A stretch of 64,000 bases of DNA from SHZI01 sp040080965 (GCA_040080965.1 JBEBHH010000012.1:1-64000), one strand, 5' to 3'; counted from the stretch's first letter, positions 7,275 through 16,012 are shown. Program-made: numbers and translations. The notes: generated by a model not told the origin, from the letters alone.

Positions 7275-8356
7275 CAGCTGAGCGTAAGGCCGGGCCGGGC
7301 CTGGGCGTCGTCGAGGACACGCACCGCCTGCTCCCAGGCAGGCGTGCCGCAAAACTCGCCGCCGGTAGCGGCCAGGTCGATGCCAATCGGCGCGCGCCGG
7401 CGCAGTGTGATGAGGCGTGCCTGGCTGACAGCGAGGGCCGCCAGCCCTCCCCCGGGATCGCCGTAGCTCCGCAATGCCTCCAGGGTCTCGTCGGCGGCGG
7501 CCGGATCGTTGCAGATCAGCGCCATGTCCGCCCCGGCGGCGAGCGCCCGCCTCGCGCGCTCCGCCATGCCGCCTTCGCTCGCCAGCGCCTTCATGCTGAG
7601 GTCGTCCGAAAAGATCACGCCGCCAAAATCCAGCTCGCCGCGCAGGACGGTTCGCAGCCAGTAGGGGGAGAGGCTGGCCACGTCGCCGTCGACCTGCGGG
7701 TACCGCACGTGGGCGACCATGACGCCGTTCACGCCCTGGCGGATCATCCGCCCGTAGGGCAGCAGGTCGTCGTAGAGCTCCGACCGGGTGCGCGGGTCCA
7801 CCGGCAGGTCCAGGTGGGAGTCGGCAACCACGTAGCCGTGGCCGGGAAAGTGCTTGGCCACCGCCACCATGCCGGCCTTGTGCATCCCGAGAACGTAAGC
7901 CGACGCCAGCTCCGCCACCACTTCCGGGTCCCGGTGGAAGGAGCGGTCCCCGATGACCTCGCTGGTGCCATAGTCCAGGTCGACCACGGGCGCGAAGCTG
8001 AAGTCCACGCCCGCATCCAGCACCTCGGCCGCCATCAGCCAGCCACAGGTTTGCGCCAGCCGGCGGCCCTGGTCGTTGTCCAGGTCGTACTGGTGGCCGA
8101 GCCAGCGCAGCGGAGGCAGCCGGTAGAACCCATCGCGGAACCGCTGCACCCGCCCGCCTTCCTGGTCGACGGCAATCAGGAGCTGCGGCGAGCGGACGGC
8201 GCGAATCTCCGCCACCAGCGCCTTCAGCTGGTCCCGGTCGCGAAAATTCCGGCTGAACAGGATGACGGCGCCCACCAGCGGATCGCCGAGCCGCACGCGG
8301 TCGGCGGCCGTGAGCGCCAGGCCTTCGACATCCAGCATCAGGGGTCCGAGCGTCAT
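7274..8356 (-). CDS. nagZ: Beta-N-acetylglucosaminidase NagZ
   Basis: NagZ is a cytoplasmic glycoside hydrolase family 3 enzyme that removes GlcNAc from anhydromuropeptides during peptidoglycan recycling. Seen in the 360 residues: AVDQEGGRVQRF, the KHFPGHG signature followed by DSH (the His general acid/base typical of NagZ), and the nucleophile region GVIFSDDLSMKA. The ATG at 8356 overlaps the stop of the preceding YkuD gene (ATGA), so a much longer upstream frame is rejected. There is no signal peptide, as expected. Length fits the family (about 340 residues). Confidence 0.96.
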   Translation of the reverse strand: MTLGPLMLDVEGLALTAADRVRLGDPLVGAVILFSRNFRDRDQLKALVAEIRAVRSPQLLIAVDQEGGRVQRFRDGFYRLPPLRWLGHQYDLDNDQGRRLAQTCGWLMAAEVLDAGVDFSFAPVVDLDYGTSEVIGDRSFHRDPEVVAELASAYVLGMHKAGMVAVAKHFPGHGYVVADSHLDLPVDPRTRSELYDDLLPYGRMIRQGVNGVMVAHVRYPQVDGDVASLSPYWLRTVLRGELDFGGVIFSDDLSMKALASEGGMAERARRALAAGADMALICNDPAAADETLEALRSYGDPGGGLAALAVSQARLITLRRRAPIGIDLAATGGEFCGTPAWEQAVRVLDDAQARPGLTLS

Positions 8357-8844
8357 GGAATGATATTCACGCGGGTACCAGGCTCCACCGCATCGAACAG
8401 CCAGCACACCTCGGCGTTGCGCATTCTGATGCATCCGTGGGAGAACGGCACCCCCATGGGCTCGTGGTCCGGCGTGCCATGGATGTAGATGTAGCGGCGC
8501 ATGGAATCGACGTCGCCCAACCGGTTCCGCCCCGGCTCCAGGCCGGAGAGCCAGAGGATCCGCGAGAGGATCCAGTCGCGGCCCGGCTCGGCCAGATGCA
8601 GCGCCGGCGAGAAAACCTGCCCGGTTGGCCGCCGGCCGCGGAGGACGGCGCCAGCCGGCAGGTCCCGGCCGATCTTCGCCCGGATGACGTGCCACCCTCG
8701 CGGCGTGCACAGGCTGCCCCTGCGCTCCCCGGGCCCGTAGCGGGACGTGGACACGAGGAACTCCCGCTCGGCGCGCCCGGCCCGCAGTACCTGGAGGTTC
8801 TGCCGGGTAAGGCTGATCACGAGTTCCAGGGGTGCGTGCTCCAT
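8353..8844 (-). CDS. Leaderless YkuD-family L,D-transpeptidase-fold enzyme
   Basis: This 163-residue protein consists of a single YkuD domain with the catalytic motif intact: His122 in IHGTPD and SHGCIRM with nucleophile Cys138. The N-terminus (MEHAPLELVIS) has no signal peptide or membrane anchor, so it is predicted to act in the cytoplasm, unlike the usual periplasmic L,D-transpeptidases. It is translationally coupled to nagZ (ATGA overlap), and rlmD ends 6 bases upstream. Together with nagZ this suggests it trims recycled muropeptide stems as an L,D-carboxypeptidase. From memory, a cytoplasmic YkuD-type L,D-carboxypeptidase has been described in Vibrio. The specific activity here is inference. 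Confidence 0.88.
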   Translation of the reverse strand: MEHAPLELVISLTRQNLQVLRAGRAEREFLVSTSRYGPGERRGSLCTPRGWHVIRAKIGRDLPAGAVLRGRRPTGQVFSPALHLAEPGRDWILSRILWLSGLEPGRNRLGDVDSMRRYIYIHGTPDHEPMGVPFSHGCIRMRNAEVCWLFDAVEPGTRVNIIP

Positions 8845-8850
8845 CGGCTT

Positions 8851-10167
8851 TCAGCAGCGCTCGAAAAGCGCCATGGACTCCACGTGGCTGGTGTGGGGAA
8901 ACATATCCATGATCCCGGCGCTGGCGAGGCGATAGCCGTGTTCCCGGACCAGGAGGCCGGCGTCGCGGGCCAGGGTGCCCGGATGGCAGGACACGTAGAC
9001 GATGCGCCGGGCACCGATCTTGCCCAGCGCGGGCAACAGCTCGGAGGCCCCGGTGCGGGGTGGATCCAGAAGCACCAGGTCGAAGCGCTCGCGGGTCCAG
9101 GCGCCCTCCACCCCGGCACCGGTCAGGTCCGCCTCGACGAACCGGGTGTTGTTCAATCCGGCCAGGGTCGCATTCTGCCGGCCGCGGCGAACGGCGGCCC
9201 CGGCCCCCTCGACGCCGACGACCTCGGCAGCCCGCCGTGCCAGGGGCAGTGCGAAGTTCCCGATCCCGCAGTAGAGGTCAAGAACCCGGTCGGTTGCTGC
9301 CGGTGCCAGCAGGCGCAGGGCCTGGTCCACCATGAGGCGATTCACTTCCCCGTGCACCTGGATAAAATCAGTCGGGCCGAAGCCCAGGGCCAGGTCATAG
9401 GCCGGCAACCTGTAATACAGGTCATCCAGCGTTCCGTCGGTGTCGAGGGCCACCACGGATTCCGGGTTGCCGGGCTGGAGGTATACCCGCACCCCGTGGG
9501 CGGCGGTGAACGCCGCCAGCTCGGCACGATCCGCCGGGGTCGGGGGATCCAGCACGCGCAGCACCAGGGCCACCGCGTTGTCCGCCACCGTCGCTTCCAC
9601 CTGGGGCAGCCGGGCGCGGACCGACAGCCTGCCAATCAGCGCGGACAGCGGCTCGATCAGCCGGCTGATGCCGGGCTCCACGGTGGCGCAGGTCAGCATG
9701 TCCACCACCCAGGGCTTCTCGGCCTCCCGGAAGCCGACCAGGACGCGGCCCTTGCGCTCCACGTGGCGCACGGCAAGCCGCGCCCGTCGCCGGTAGCCCC
9801 AGATCGCACCGCGCACCGGGGGCAGCAGTTCACCCGGGATCACCGCTGCGATGCGGGCCAGGCTGTCCTGCAACGTCGCCTGCTTCATGGCGAGCTGGGC
9901 ATCCGGTGCCAGGTGCTGGAGCGAGCAGCCCCCGCACCGGCCAAAATACCCGCACGCCGGGGTCACTCGGTCCGGTGACGGCCGCCGGACTTCCAGGAGG
10001 ATGCCTTCATCGTAGTTGCGCCGGCGCCGCTTGCGCTGGAACGCGACCTCCTCCCCCATCAGCGCCCCCGGCACCAGGACCCGCTTGCCAGCCGGTGCCA
10101 GCACGCCGCTGCCCTCGAGCGTGAGCGCGGACACTTCGGCAATCTCCGGGGCGGGAACCGCGGACAC
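8851..10167 (-). CDS. rlmD: 23S rRNA (uracil-1939 C5)-methyltransferase RlmD
   Basis: RlmD methylates U1939 of 23S rRNA using S-adenosylmethionine. The 438-residue protein shows an N-terminal TRAM-like region, the iron-sulfur cysteines CGYFGRCGGC plus the later CATVEPG, the SAM-binding LDLYCGIGNFALPLA, LLDPPRTGA and the catalytic cysteine in VSCHPGTLARD. I choose GTG at 10167: it follows the upstream exonuclease stop by 8 bases, has GAGA just upstream, and gives normal family length. The longer upstream frame runs antisense-like through the exonuclease gene. It is part of the six-gene run. Confidence 0.94.
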   Translation of the reverse strand: MSAVPAPEIAEVSALTLEGSGVLAPAGKRVLVPGALMGEEVAFQRKRRRRNYDEGILLEVRRPSPDRVTPACGYFGRCGGCSLQHLAPDAQLAMKQATLQDSLARIAAVIPGELLPPVRGAIWGYRRRARLAVRHVERKGRVLVGFREAEKPWVVDMLTCATVEPGISRLIEPLSALIGRLSVRARLPQVEATVADNAVALVLRVLDPPTPADRAELAAFTAAHGVRVYLQPGNPESVVALDTDGTLDDLYYRLPAYDLALGFGPTDFIQVHGEVNRLMVDQALRLLAPAATDRVLDLYCGIGNFALPLARRAAEVVGVEGAGAAVRRGRQNATLAGLNNTRFVEADLTGAGVEGAWTRERFDLVLLDPPRTGASELLPALGKIGARRIVYVSCHPGTLARDAGLLVREHGYRLASAGIMDMFPHTSHVESMALFERC

Positions 10168-10175
10168 GGGCGTTC

Positions 10176-10979
10176 TCAGGCCCCGCCGGCAGGCGGCTGG
10201 GCGACGGTGCGCGCGCCCCACGCCGCGGCGAACGCGCGCCAGTGGCTCGCGTCGCTGGAATCCAGGAACCGGTGCACGCGGGCAATCTCGCCCGCCAGGC
10301 CCTGTTCGTCGAGCTGGCCGCGCATGAACTGGAACCGCAGCCAGATGAGGTAGGTGTTGAGGACGTCGGTTTCGCAATAGTCGCGAATGGCGCCGATGTC
10401 GCCCTTCAGCCAGGTGTCCCACACCTGGTCGCCTGCGAAACCGAGCTTGCCGGGAAAGCCCAGCAGTGTGGCAATGTCGTTGAGGCTGGCCCGGGACCTG
10501 CCCTGCCACGCCGAAAGCACGTCCATGAGATCCAGGTGCCGCCAGTGAAAGCGGCTCAGGTAATTGTTGTACCGGAAGCCGCCTTCGTTCTCGCCCAGCT
10601 CCCAGTACCGCGGCGCCTGGATACCGTGGAGCAGCGCCCGGTAATGGAGCACCGGCAGGTCAAACCCGCTGCCGTTCCAGGAAATCAGGTCGGGCGTATG
10701 CCGCTCTATGGCGTCATAGAACTTGGCCACCAGCTCCCGCTCGGGACTATTGGGTTCGCCCAGGCTCATGACCTTCAGCCCGTCCCTGTGGCGCCAGACG
10801 ACGGAAATCGCCACGACCCGGTGCTGGTGCTGGGGCAGGAAGTCCGAACCCGTCTCCTGGAGACGGTGAAACGTCATGGCCTTTGCCACTTCCTCGTCCG
10901 GGAGTCCGTCCAGGCCGAACAGCCGCTTCCCCAGGTCCACGTCGGGAATCGTCTCGATGTCGAATACCAGTGCACGCAT
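10176..10979 (-). CDS. Predicted 3'-5' exonuclease, PolB-like DEDDy family
   Basis: This 267-residue protein resembles the stand-alone exonuclease domain related to DNA polymerase B. Acidic metal-binding residues are visible in order: FDIETIP near the N-terminus (Asp7, Glu9), ISWNGSGFDLP in the middle, and YCETDVLNTYLI near 205, giving a DEDDy set with Tyr. Substrate and physiological role are not established for the family. ATG at 10979 starts the six-gene minus-strand run. The gap to acpS upstream is 38 bases, so read-through from the rnc-acpS cluster is possible. Confidence 0.87.
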   Translation of the reverse strand: MRALVFDIETIPDVDLGKRLFGLDGLPDEEVAKAMTFHRLQETGSDFLPQHQHRVVAISVVWRHRDGLKVMSLGEPNSPERELVAKFYDAIERHTPDLISWNGSGFDLPVLHYRALLHGIQAPRYWELGENEGGFRYNNYLSRFHWRHLDLMDVLSAWQGRSRASLNDIATLLGFPGKLGFAGDQVWDTWLKGDIGAIRDYCETDVLNTYLIWLRFQFMRGQLDEQGLAGEIARVHRFLDSSDASHWRAFAAAWGARTVAQPPAGGA

Positions 10980-11017
10980 GGGTCAGGCTGCTCCCGATCT
11001 GCTCGGTAAGGGATTAC

Positions 11018-11404
11018 TCAGGACGGCGCCTTCATCAGGATCGCCACGGCAACGACGAGGCCCGCCTCGTCGGAGAGGGTCAGGTGCCCGTCGCCAACGC
11101 CCAGGGTCCGGCACAGCTGCTGGCCCCTCAGGGAAAATATGATCCCCGGCTTCCCGAGGGGGTCCGACACGACGCCGGAATCCCGGAGCCACATGCCATT
11201 GGCGAAACCGGTCCCGAGCGCCTTCACCACCGCTTCCTTGGCGGCGAAGCGCATGCTGAGGAAGCGCACGCGGTTCTTCGTCCGGGCGAAGTCCCGCAGT
11301 TCCTCCGGCATCAGCAGGTGCCGGACGAAGCGCTCGCCGAAGCGCTCATAAGCGGCGGCGACCCGCTCGACTTTCAGGATGTCGGTGCCGACGCCAAAGA
11401 TCAT
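11018..11404 (-). CDS. acpS: Holo-[acyl-carrier-protein] synthase AcpS
   Basis: AcpS transfers 4'-phosphopantetheine from CoA to acyl carrier protein. The 128 residues carry the family signatures GVGTDILKVERV at the N-terminus and RFAAKEAVVKALGTG in the middle, with metal-binding Asp and Glu. The ATG at 11404 overlaps the pdxJ stop (ATGA), confirming the start. The pdxJ-acpS pair at the end of an rnc-era-recO cluster is a standard gammaproteobacterial arrangement. Confidence 0.96.
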   Translation of the reverse strand: MIFGVGTDILKVERVAAAYERFGERFVRHLLMPEELRDFARTKNRVRFLSMRFAAKEAVVKALGTGFANGMWLRDSGVVSDPLGKPGIIFSLRGQQLCRTLGVGDGHLTLSDEAGLVVAVAILMKAPS

Positions 11405-12159
11405 GCGCGGCGGGCGTCCCGCATCAGCTGCTTCATGTCGGCGACGGCAGACGCCAGGCCGGTGAACAGGGCGCGGGCGACAATGGCATGGCCGATGTTC
11501 AGTTCCACGATCTCCGGTATCGCGGCGATGGGTCCCACATTGTGGTAGTTGAGGCCGTGGCCCGCGTGAACTTCCAGGCCCGCGGCGGCGGCAAGGCGGG
11601 CTGCGGCGGCAATGCGGTACAGCTCGGCGCCACGCTGCTCGCTGCTGGCCGCGTCGGCATAGCCACCGGTGTGGAGTTCGATCACCGGTGCGCCCGTGCG
11701 CGCCGCGGCCTCGATCTGGCCCTCGTCGGCGTCGATGAACAGCCCTGCCCGGATGCCGTGGTCCCGGAACCGGCTGCAGGCCTCGGCAATGACGTCGAAG
11801 CGGGCGCGCACGTCGAGCCCGCCTTCGGTGGTGAGTTCGGCCCGGCGTTCCGGAACCAGGCAGCAATCCGCCGGACCGATCCGGCAGGCGATCGCGATGA
11901 TCTCCGGCGATACCGCCAGTTCGAGGTTCATGCGGGTCTGCAACAGCGACTGCAGGATCGGCAGGTCGGCGTCCTGGATGTGCCGGCGATCCTCGCGCAG
12001 GTGGACCGTGATGCTGTCGGCGCCAGCCTGCTCGGCCAGCAGGGCGGCCTGGGTCGGATCCGGATAGCGGGTACCCCGGGCCTGGCGCAGGGTGGCCACG
12101 TGGTCCACGTTGACGCCGAGGAGCAGGTTGTTCGCGGTGGAGTGCATGGCGGGCGTCAT
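11401..12159 (-). CDS. pdxJ: Pyridoxine 5'-phosphate synthase PdxJ
   Basis: PdxJ condenses 1-deoxy-D-xylulose-5-phosphate with 3-amino-2-oxopropyl phosphate to make pyridoxine 5'-phosphate. The TIM-barrel protein (up to 252 residues) shows LGVNVDHVATLRQARG, ITVHLREDRRHI, the catalytic Glu region NLELA and HAGHGLNYHN. The start may be this ATG or the second Met (base 12147, MHSTANN). It needs deoxyxylulose phosphate, so dxs activity is expected even though later MEP-pathway genes are missing from their usual loci here. Confidence 0.96.
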   Translation of the reverse strand: MTPAMHSTANNLLLGVNVDHVATLRQARGTRYPDPTQAALLAEQAGADSITVHLREDRRHIQDADLPILQSLLQTRMNLELAVSPEIIAIACRIGPADCCLVPERRAELTTEGGLDVRARFDVIAEACSRFRDHGIRAGLFIDADEGQIEAAARTGAPVIELHTGGYADAASSEQRGAELYRIAAAARLAAAAGLEVHAGHGLNYHNVGPIAAIPEIVELNIGHAIVARALFTGLASAVADMKQLMRDARRA

Positions 12160-12189
12160 TCTAGCGGCGACGGAAGGGCAACGCCCGCC

Positions 12190-12909
12190 CTAGCGGCGCA
12201 TGGACGCCAGCACCGCCCGGGTCTTCAGCGTCCGGCCGTCCAGGTAGTGGGCGAGGACTGCGCGCAGCAGCCGCTTGGCTGCCTGCAGGCTGGCGGGCGA
12301 GGTCAGCTCCCCGCGGCCGATGGCGAGCAGTTCGGCGCCCGACAGGGTCAGCGCGGCCCCGCCAGCCGCCGACGGCACGGGACCCTGCTCCAGGCGGTAC
12401 TCATAGAGGGCCTCCGGGTCCAGGGGCATGTCGTTCAGCACGTCGTGGTCCAGGTTCAGGCCGTAGCCCGCCTCCGCCAGCAACTGCAGCTCGAAGCGCC
12501 GCAGGGCAGGCTCCGGATCGCCGCCGGCGCGCAATTCGGCCAGCGCCTGCGAATAGGCAATGAACAGTCCGGGGTGCGGATCGCCCCGCCGCACGAAGTT
12601 CAGGATGAGCTCATTGAGGTAGAAAGCGCCCATCAGGGACACGCCCTCCAGTGCCAGCGAGAAGCTGGCCGCTTCGGCGCCGCGTAGAGTGTAGAGCGAG
12701 CCCCGCCCTGCCCAAGAAAGCCGCAGGGGAAGGAACGGCTGGAGGACGCTGCGCCAGGGCGACTTGGGCCGGCGGGCGCCGCGCGCAACGAGTCCGACGC
12801 GGCCGTGGTGAGCACCGAGGACCTCCAGGATCTGGCTGGTCTCCTGGTAGGGCCGGGCGTGGAGGATGAAGGCGTCCTCCAGCTCCGCGCCGGACGTGGT
12901 CCCGCTCAC
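12190..12909 (-). CDS. recO: DNA repair protein RecO
   Basis: RecO anneals single strands and, with RecR, loads RecA in the RecF pathway. The 239 residues show the N-terminal OB fold (AFILHARPYQETSQILEVL, GRVGLVARGAR) and the helical C-terminal domain (RRFELQLLAEAGYG). The zinc-finger cysteines found in some RecO proteins are absent, as in many gammaproteobacteria. The start is GTG at 12909, overlapping the era stop (GTGA). Confidence 0.94.
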   Translation of the reverse strand: MSGTTSGAELEDAFILHARPYQETSQILEVLGAHHGRVGLVARGARRPKSPWRSVLQPFLPLRLSWAGRGSLYTLRGAEAASFSLALEGVSLMGAFYLNELILNFVRRGDPHPGLFIAYSQALAELRAGGDPEPALRRFELQLLAEAGYGLNLDHDVLNDMPLDPEALYEYRLEQGPVPSAAGGAALTLSGAELLAIGRGELTSPASLQAAKRLLRAVLAHYLDGRTLKTRAVLASMRR

Positions 12910-13805
12910 GAGTTCGACTCGAACCCGAACTGCGCCAGCGTACGGGCGTTGTCGGCCCAGTTGGTCTTCACCTTCACGTGGGTTTCCAGGTAGAAGCGGA
13001 GACCGAAGATCTTCTCGAGCTCGAGGCGCGCGGCCGTACCCACTTCCTTGATCGTGGCGCCGCCCTTGCCAACGACGATGCCCTTGTGGGAGTCGCGGTC
13101 AGCCCAGATCACTGCGTCAGCCAGCACTACGCCCGGCTTCTGCTCGAGCGCGAGGATCTCGACAGCAAGGCCGTAGGGCACTTCCTGGCGCAGGGCTATG
13201 AGAAGTTTCTCCCGGATCATCTCCGCAATCCGGAACTCCATGCTCCGGTCAGTCGTGGCGTCGAGCGGATACAGCGGCGGACCTTCGGGAAGCAGATCGG
13301 AGAGCAGGGCCGTCAGGCGATCAAGATTGTCCGCGTTGGCGGCGGAGATTGGCACGATCGCCTGGAACTCCGCCCGCTTCTCGCAGCTCAGCAGGTACGG
13401 CAGCAGCGCTGACTTCGGGCGCACCAGATCCACCTTGTTGACCGCCAGGATCACGGGGATCCGGGCGGCCAGCGCATGTTCCAGCACGTAGGAGTCAGCG
13501 GCCTTCCAGGCGCCGGCCTCCACGACGAACAGGGCGATATCGGCGCCGACGAGCGCCCCCTCGACGGCGCGGTTCATGGCGCGGTTCAGCATGTTGTGCA
13601 CCCGCGCGTGGAGGCCGGGGGTGTCGACGAAGAGGATCTGGGCGCCAGGGCGGGTCAGCACGCCGACGATGGCGTGCCTGGTCGTCTGCGGCCGTGGCGT
13701 GACGATGCTGATCTTCCGGCCCACCAGCGCATTCACCAGCGTGGACTTGCCCACGTTGGGACGCCCGACGATGGCGACGAATCCGGTCCGGTGCCCCTCA
13801 GACAC
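12906..13805 (-). CDS. era: GTPase Era
   Basis: Era is an essential GTPase that binds 16S rRNA near its 3' end and assists 30S maturation. In 299 residues: G1 GRPNVGKSTL, G2 around TRHA, G3 DTPGLH, G4 NKVD, and a C-terminal KH domain with VVGKGGATIKEVG. I choose GTG at 13805, which overlaps the rnc stop by 8 bases and has GAGG about six bases upstream. A 42-residue upstream extension has no Era similarity and lies inside rnc. Confidence 0.96.
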   Translation of the reverse strand: MSEGHRTGFVAIVGRPNVGKSTLVNALVGRKISIVTPRPQTTRHAIVGVLTRPGAQILFVDTPGLHARVHNMLNRAMNRAVEGALVGADIALFVVEAGAWKAADSYVLEHALAARIPVILAVNKVDLVRPKSALLPYLLSCEKRAEFQAIVPISAANADNLDRLTALLSDLLPEGPPLYPLDATTDRSMEFRIAEMIREKLLIALRQEVPYGLAVEILALEQKPGVVLADAVIWADRDSHKGIVVGKGGATIKEVGTAARLELEKIFGLRFYLETHVKVKTNWADNARTLAQFGFESNS

Positions 13806-14490
13806 GATCGCCCTCGGTGGCGCCGAGCGCACGCAATGCTTCTTCGGCCGCCTGCTGCTCGGCTGCCCGGCGGCTGGCGCCCTCGCCGTGGACCTCGATA
13901 CCCGGGGTCTCGAGGCGACAGACAACGGCAAAGTGCTGGGAATGGCCCGAGCCGCTCACCTGCAGGACGGCATAGGTCGGCAACGCCTGGCCCCGACCCT
14001 GCAGGAATTCCTGCAGCCGGGTCTTGGGATCACGCAGATCGTCACCAGTACCCAGTGCGGCAAGCCGGGCGCTGAGCAGCTTCAGCACCACCTTGCGGGT
14101 TGCCGGCCAGCCCCCGTCGAGGAACACGGCGCCGAAGATGGCCTCGAGAGAATTTGCGAGGATGGATGCCCGCCGGTGCCCGCCAGAGCGCAACTCGCCG
14201 CTACCCAGGCGCAGAAGTTCCCCAAGGGCGATTTCCCTGGCCACTTCCTCCAGCGTCTCGCGCCGCACCAGCCGGGCGCGAAGCCGGCTCAACGCACCCT
14301 CATCTGCGTCGGGGTGGGCGTCGTACAGGGCCTCGGCGATCACCAGGCCCAGTACGGCATCCCCGAGGAACTCCAGCCGCTCGTTATTGCCGCCGCTGAC
14401 GCTGCGGTGCGTGAGTGCCAGGTCCAGCAATCCGTCGTCCTGGAAGCGGTAGCCGAGGGCCGCTGATGACCACTCGGCCGACACGCTCAC
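13798..14490 (-). CDS. rnc: Ribonuclease III
   Basis: RNase III cleaves double-stranded RNA in rRNA and mRNA processing. The 230 residues contain the signature NERLEFLGDAVLG with catalytic acidic residues, the second acidic cluster ANSLEAIFGAVFLDGG, and a C-terminal double-stranded RNA-binding domain (DPKTRLQEFLQ ... AEQQAAEEAL). GTG at 14490 overlaps the stop of the DUF4845 gene (GTGA). The next gene, era, starts inside its 3' end, so translation is probably coupled. Confidence 0.96.
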   Translation of the reverse strand: MSVSAEWSSAALGYRFQDDGLLDLALTHRSVSGGNNERLEFLGDAVLGLVIAEALYDAHPDADEGALSRLRARLVRRETLEEVAREIALGELLRLGSGELRSGGHRRASILANSLEAIFGAVFLDGGWPATRKVVLKLLSARLAALGTGDDLRDPKTRLQEFLQGRGQALPTYAVLQVSGSGHSQHFAVVCRLETPGIEVHGEGASRRAAEQQAAEEALRALGATEGDRV

Positions 14491-14852
14491 TGACGGATCT
14501 CGACCGAATTGTCGAAGCTCGCGGTGATGGAAAGATTCGCGATATAGGGCACGCTGTCCTCGTAGTTGATGTCGACGCGCAGCCCGTCTTCGATCTTCGA
14601 GATGACGAAATCCTGCCGCCGCGGGAAGTCGATGGCATCGATGTCCAGGCGCTTGCCGATCTCGGTCTGCAGGCGCTGGACGTTGGCATTGTTTCCCTCG
14701 TACTCGGTCTTGAGGTCGGCCATCAGCTGCCGGATCTTCATCTGCGTCATGTAGACCGGAATCAGCCGTATCGCGCCGTAACCCACGAGCCCGACCAGCG
14801 CGGCAATTACCGCGAAGCCGATGGCCGTCATTCCCCGTTGCCGTTGCCGCAT
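14487..14852 (-). CDS. DUF4845 family membrane-anchored protein
   Basis: This 121-residue protein has one N-terminal transmembrane segment (about 10-30, IGFAVIAALVGLVGYGAIRL) and a small C-terminal domain presumably outside the membrane. The family (DUF4845) is regularly found between lepB and rnc and has no assigned function. The start at 14852 (MRQRQRGMT) is chosen because GGAGG lies 7 bases upstream at 14861-14865; an upstream TTG at 14894 would overlap lepB but has no such site. Confidence 0.87.
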   Translation of the reverse strand: MRQRQRGMTAIGFAVIAALVGLVGYGAIRLIPVYMTQMKIRQLMADLKTEYEGNNANVQRLQTEIGKRLDIDAIDFPRRQDFVISKIEDGLRVDINYEDSVPYIANLSITASFDNSVEIRQ

Positions 14853-14890
14853 GGTGTATCCCTCCATTGACCACCCCGAAACCCGCGCCA

Positions 14891-15691
14891 TCAATCGATG
14901 CCCTGCCCTATCCGGCCCCAGCGTGGCATGGCCGGAAAGTCCCAGTTCATCCAGATGCGCACCGCCTTGCCGACGACATTGCCGTCGGGAATCATGCCGA
15001 CCCCGTCATAGCGACTGTCCCGGCTGTTGTCCCGGTTGTCGCCCATCATGAAGTAGTGGCCCTCGGGGACTATGAACGTTCCCTCCAGGCTGCCCCGCCC
15101 GGGCATGAACAGCACGTTGTGCTCGTGGTTGCCCAGCTGCTCCCTCGCCAGGAGCGATCCCGGCTGGTCGGCGCCCGGATAGGGGCCTGTAAGCGCGACC
15201 GCAACGGGCTGCTGGTTGACGAAAATCTGGTTATTCAGGTAGGTGATCGAGTCACCCGGCAGGCCCACCAGCCGCTTGATGTAGTTGGTCGACGGGTCAG
15301 ATGGCAGGCGGAACACGACCACGTCGCCGCGCTCGGGAGAGCCCAGGTCGAGGATCTCGTTGTTGAGCACGGGGAGCCGGAGTCCGTAGGTGTACTTGTT
15401 GACGAAAATGAAGTCGCCGACCAGCAGCGTGGGCATCATGGAGGCGGACGGGATGCGGAAGGGCTCGAAGAAAAACGACCGGATGAGCAGCACAATCAGG
15501 AGGATCGGGAAGAACGACCGGGCGTACTCGACTACGACGGGCTCCGGCGCCACTGCAACCGGGGACACGGCGCTGGTACCGGACGTGGCGGCCATGCGCC
15601 GCGGCCGAAGCCATGCGGCGTCCACGGCCCAGATGAGGCCTGTCAGGCCCGTCGCAATGACCAGAATGAGAGCGAAATCCACCAGTAACAC
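14891..15691 (-). CDS. lepB: Signal peptidase I
   Basis: LepB cleaves signal peptides of Sec- and Tat-exported proteins at the outer face of the inner membrane. Of up to 266 residues: two N-terminal membrane segments (LLVDFALILVIATGL; FFPILLIVLLIRSFFF), the catalytic serine in IPSASMMPTL, the general-base lysine in NYIKRLVGLPGD, and box E GDNRDNSRDSRY. The likely start is GTG at 15691; a second GTG three codons in is an alternative. lepA, which normally precedes lepB, is not present: the 81 bases upstream hold no gene. Confidence 0.96.
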   Translation of the reverse strand: MLLVDFALILVIATGLTGLIWAVDAAWLRPRRMAATSGTSAVSPVAVAPEPVVVEYARSFFPILLIVLLIRSFFFEPFRIPSASMMPTLLVGDFIFVNKYTYGLRLPVLNNEILDLGSPERGDVVVFRLPSDPSTNYIKRLVGLPGDSITYLNNQIFVNQQPVAVALTGPYPGADQPGSLLAREQLGNHEHNVLFMPGRGSLEGTFIVPEGHYFMMGDNRDNSRDSRYDGVGMIPDGNVVGKAVRIWMNWDFPAMPRWGRIGQGID

Positions 15692-15772
15692 CAGCCCGCC
15701 AGAAACCCGCCGTAGGGTATCACGCGCCCGGTGCGGGGACCCCCGGCCGGGGCCTCAGTGCGGCGGCGATGG

Positions 15773-16012
15773 TCACGGGGAAACGCCGAGAATCGCGAGA
15801 AGCGCGTCACGATCCAGCCGCGCGACGGAAACCTCCCGGTCACCGCTGCACAGGACCGGGATCCGGTCCCCGTAGGACCGCCGCCACTCGTCGCGGCTGT
15901 CCACATCGAGGACGCGGATCGTGGCCCGGTCCCGGCACAGCGGGACCAGTTCCTCGAGCATCAACTCACAGAGATGACAGCCACGGCGGCTGTAGACGAC
16001 GAGATCCAGCAC
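15773..16012 (-). CDS. Glutaredoxin-like (DUF836) thioredoxin-fold protein
   Basis: This 79-residue protein has a glutaredoxin/thioredoxin fold signature: VVYSRRGCHLCELM gives a CxxC redox motif (Cys-His-Leu-Cys), followed by the cis-proline region RIPVL. It is probably a cytosolic thiol-disulfide protein of unknown partner. The same family is often found between the muc genes and lepA-lepB in gammaproteobacteria. The start is taken as GTG at 16012, four bases after the mucB stop; the ribosome site is weak. Confidence 0.82.
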   Translation of the reverse strand: MLDLVVYSRRGCHLCELMLEELVPLCRDRATIRVLDVDSRDEWRRSYGDRIPVLCSGDREVSVARLDRDALLAILGVSP

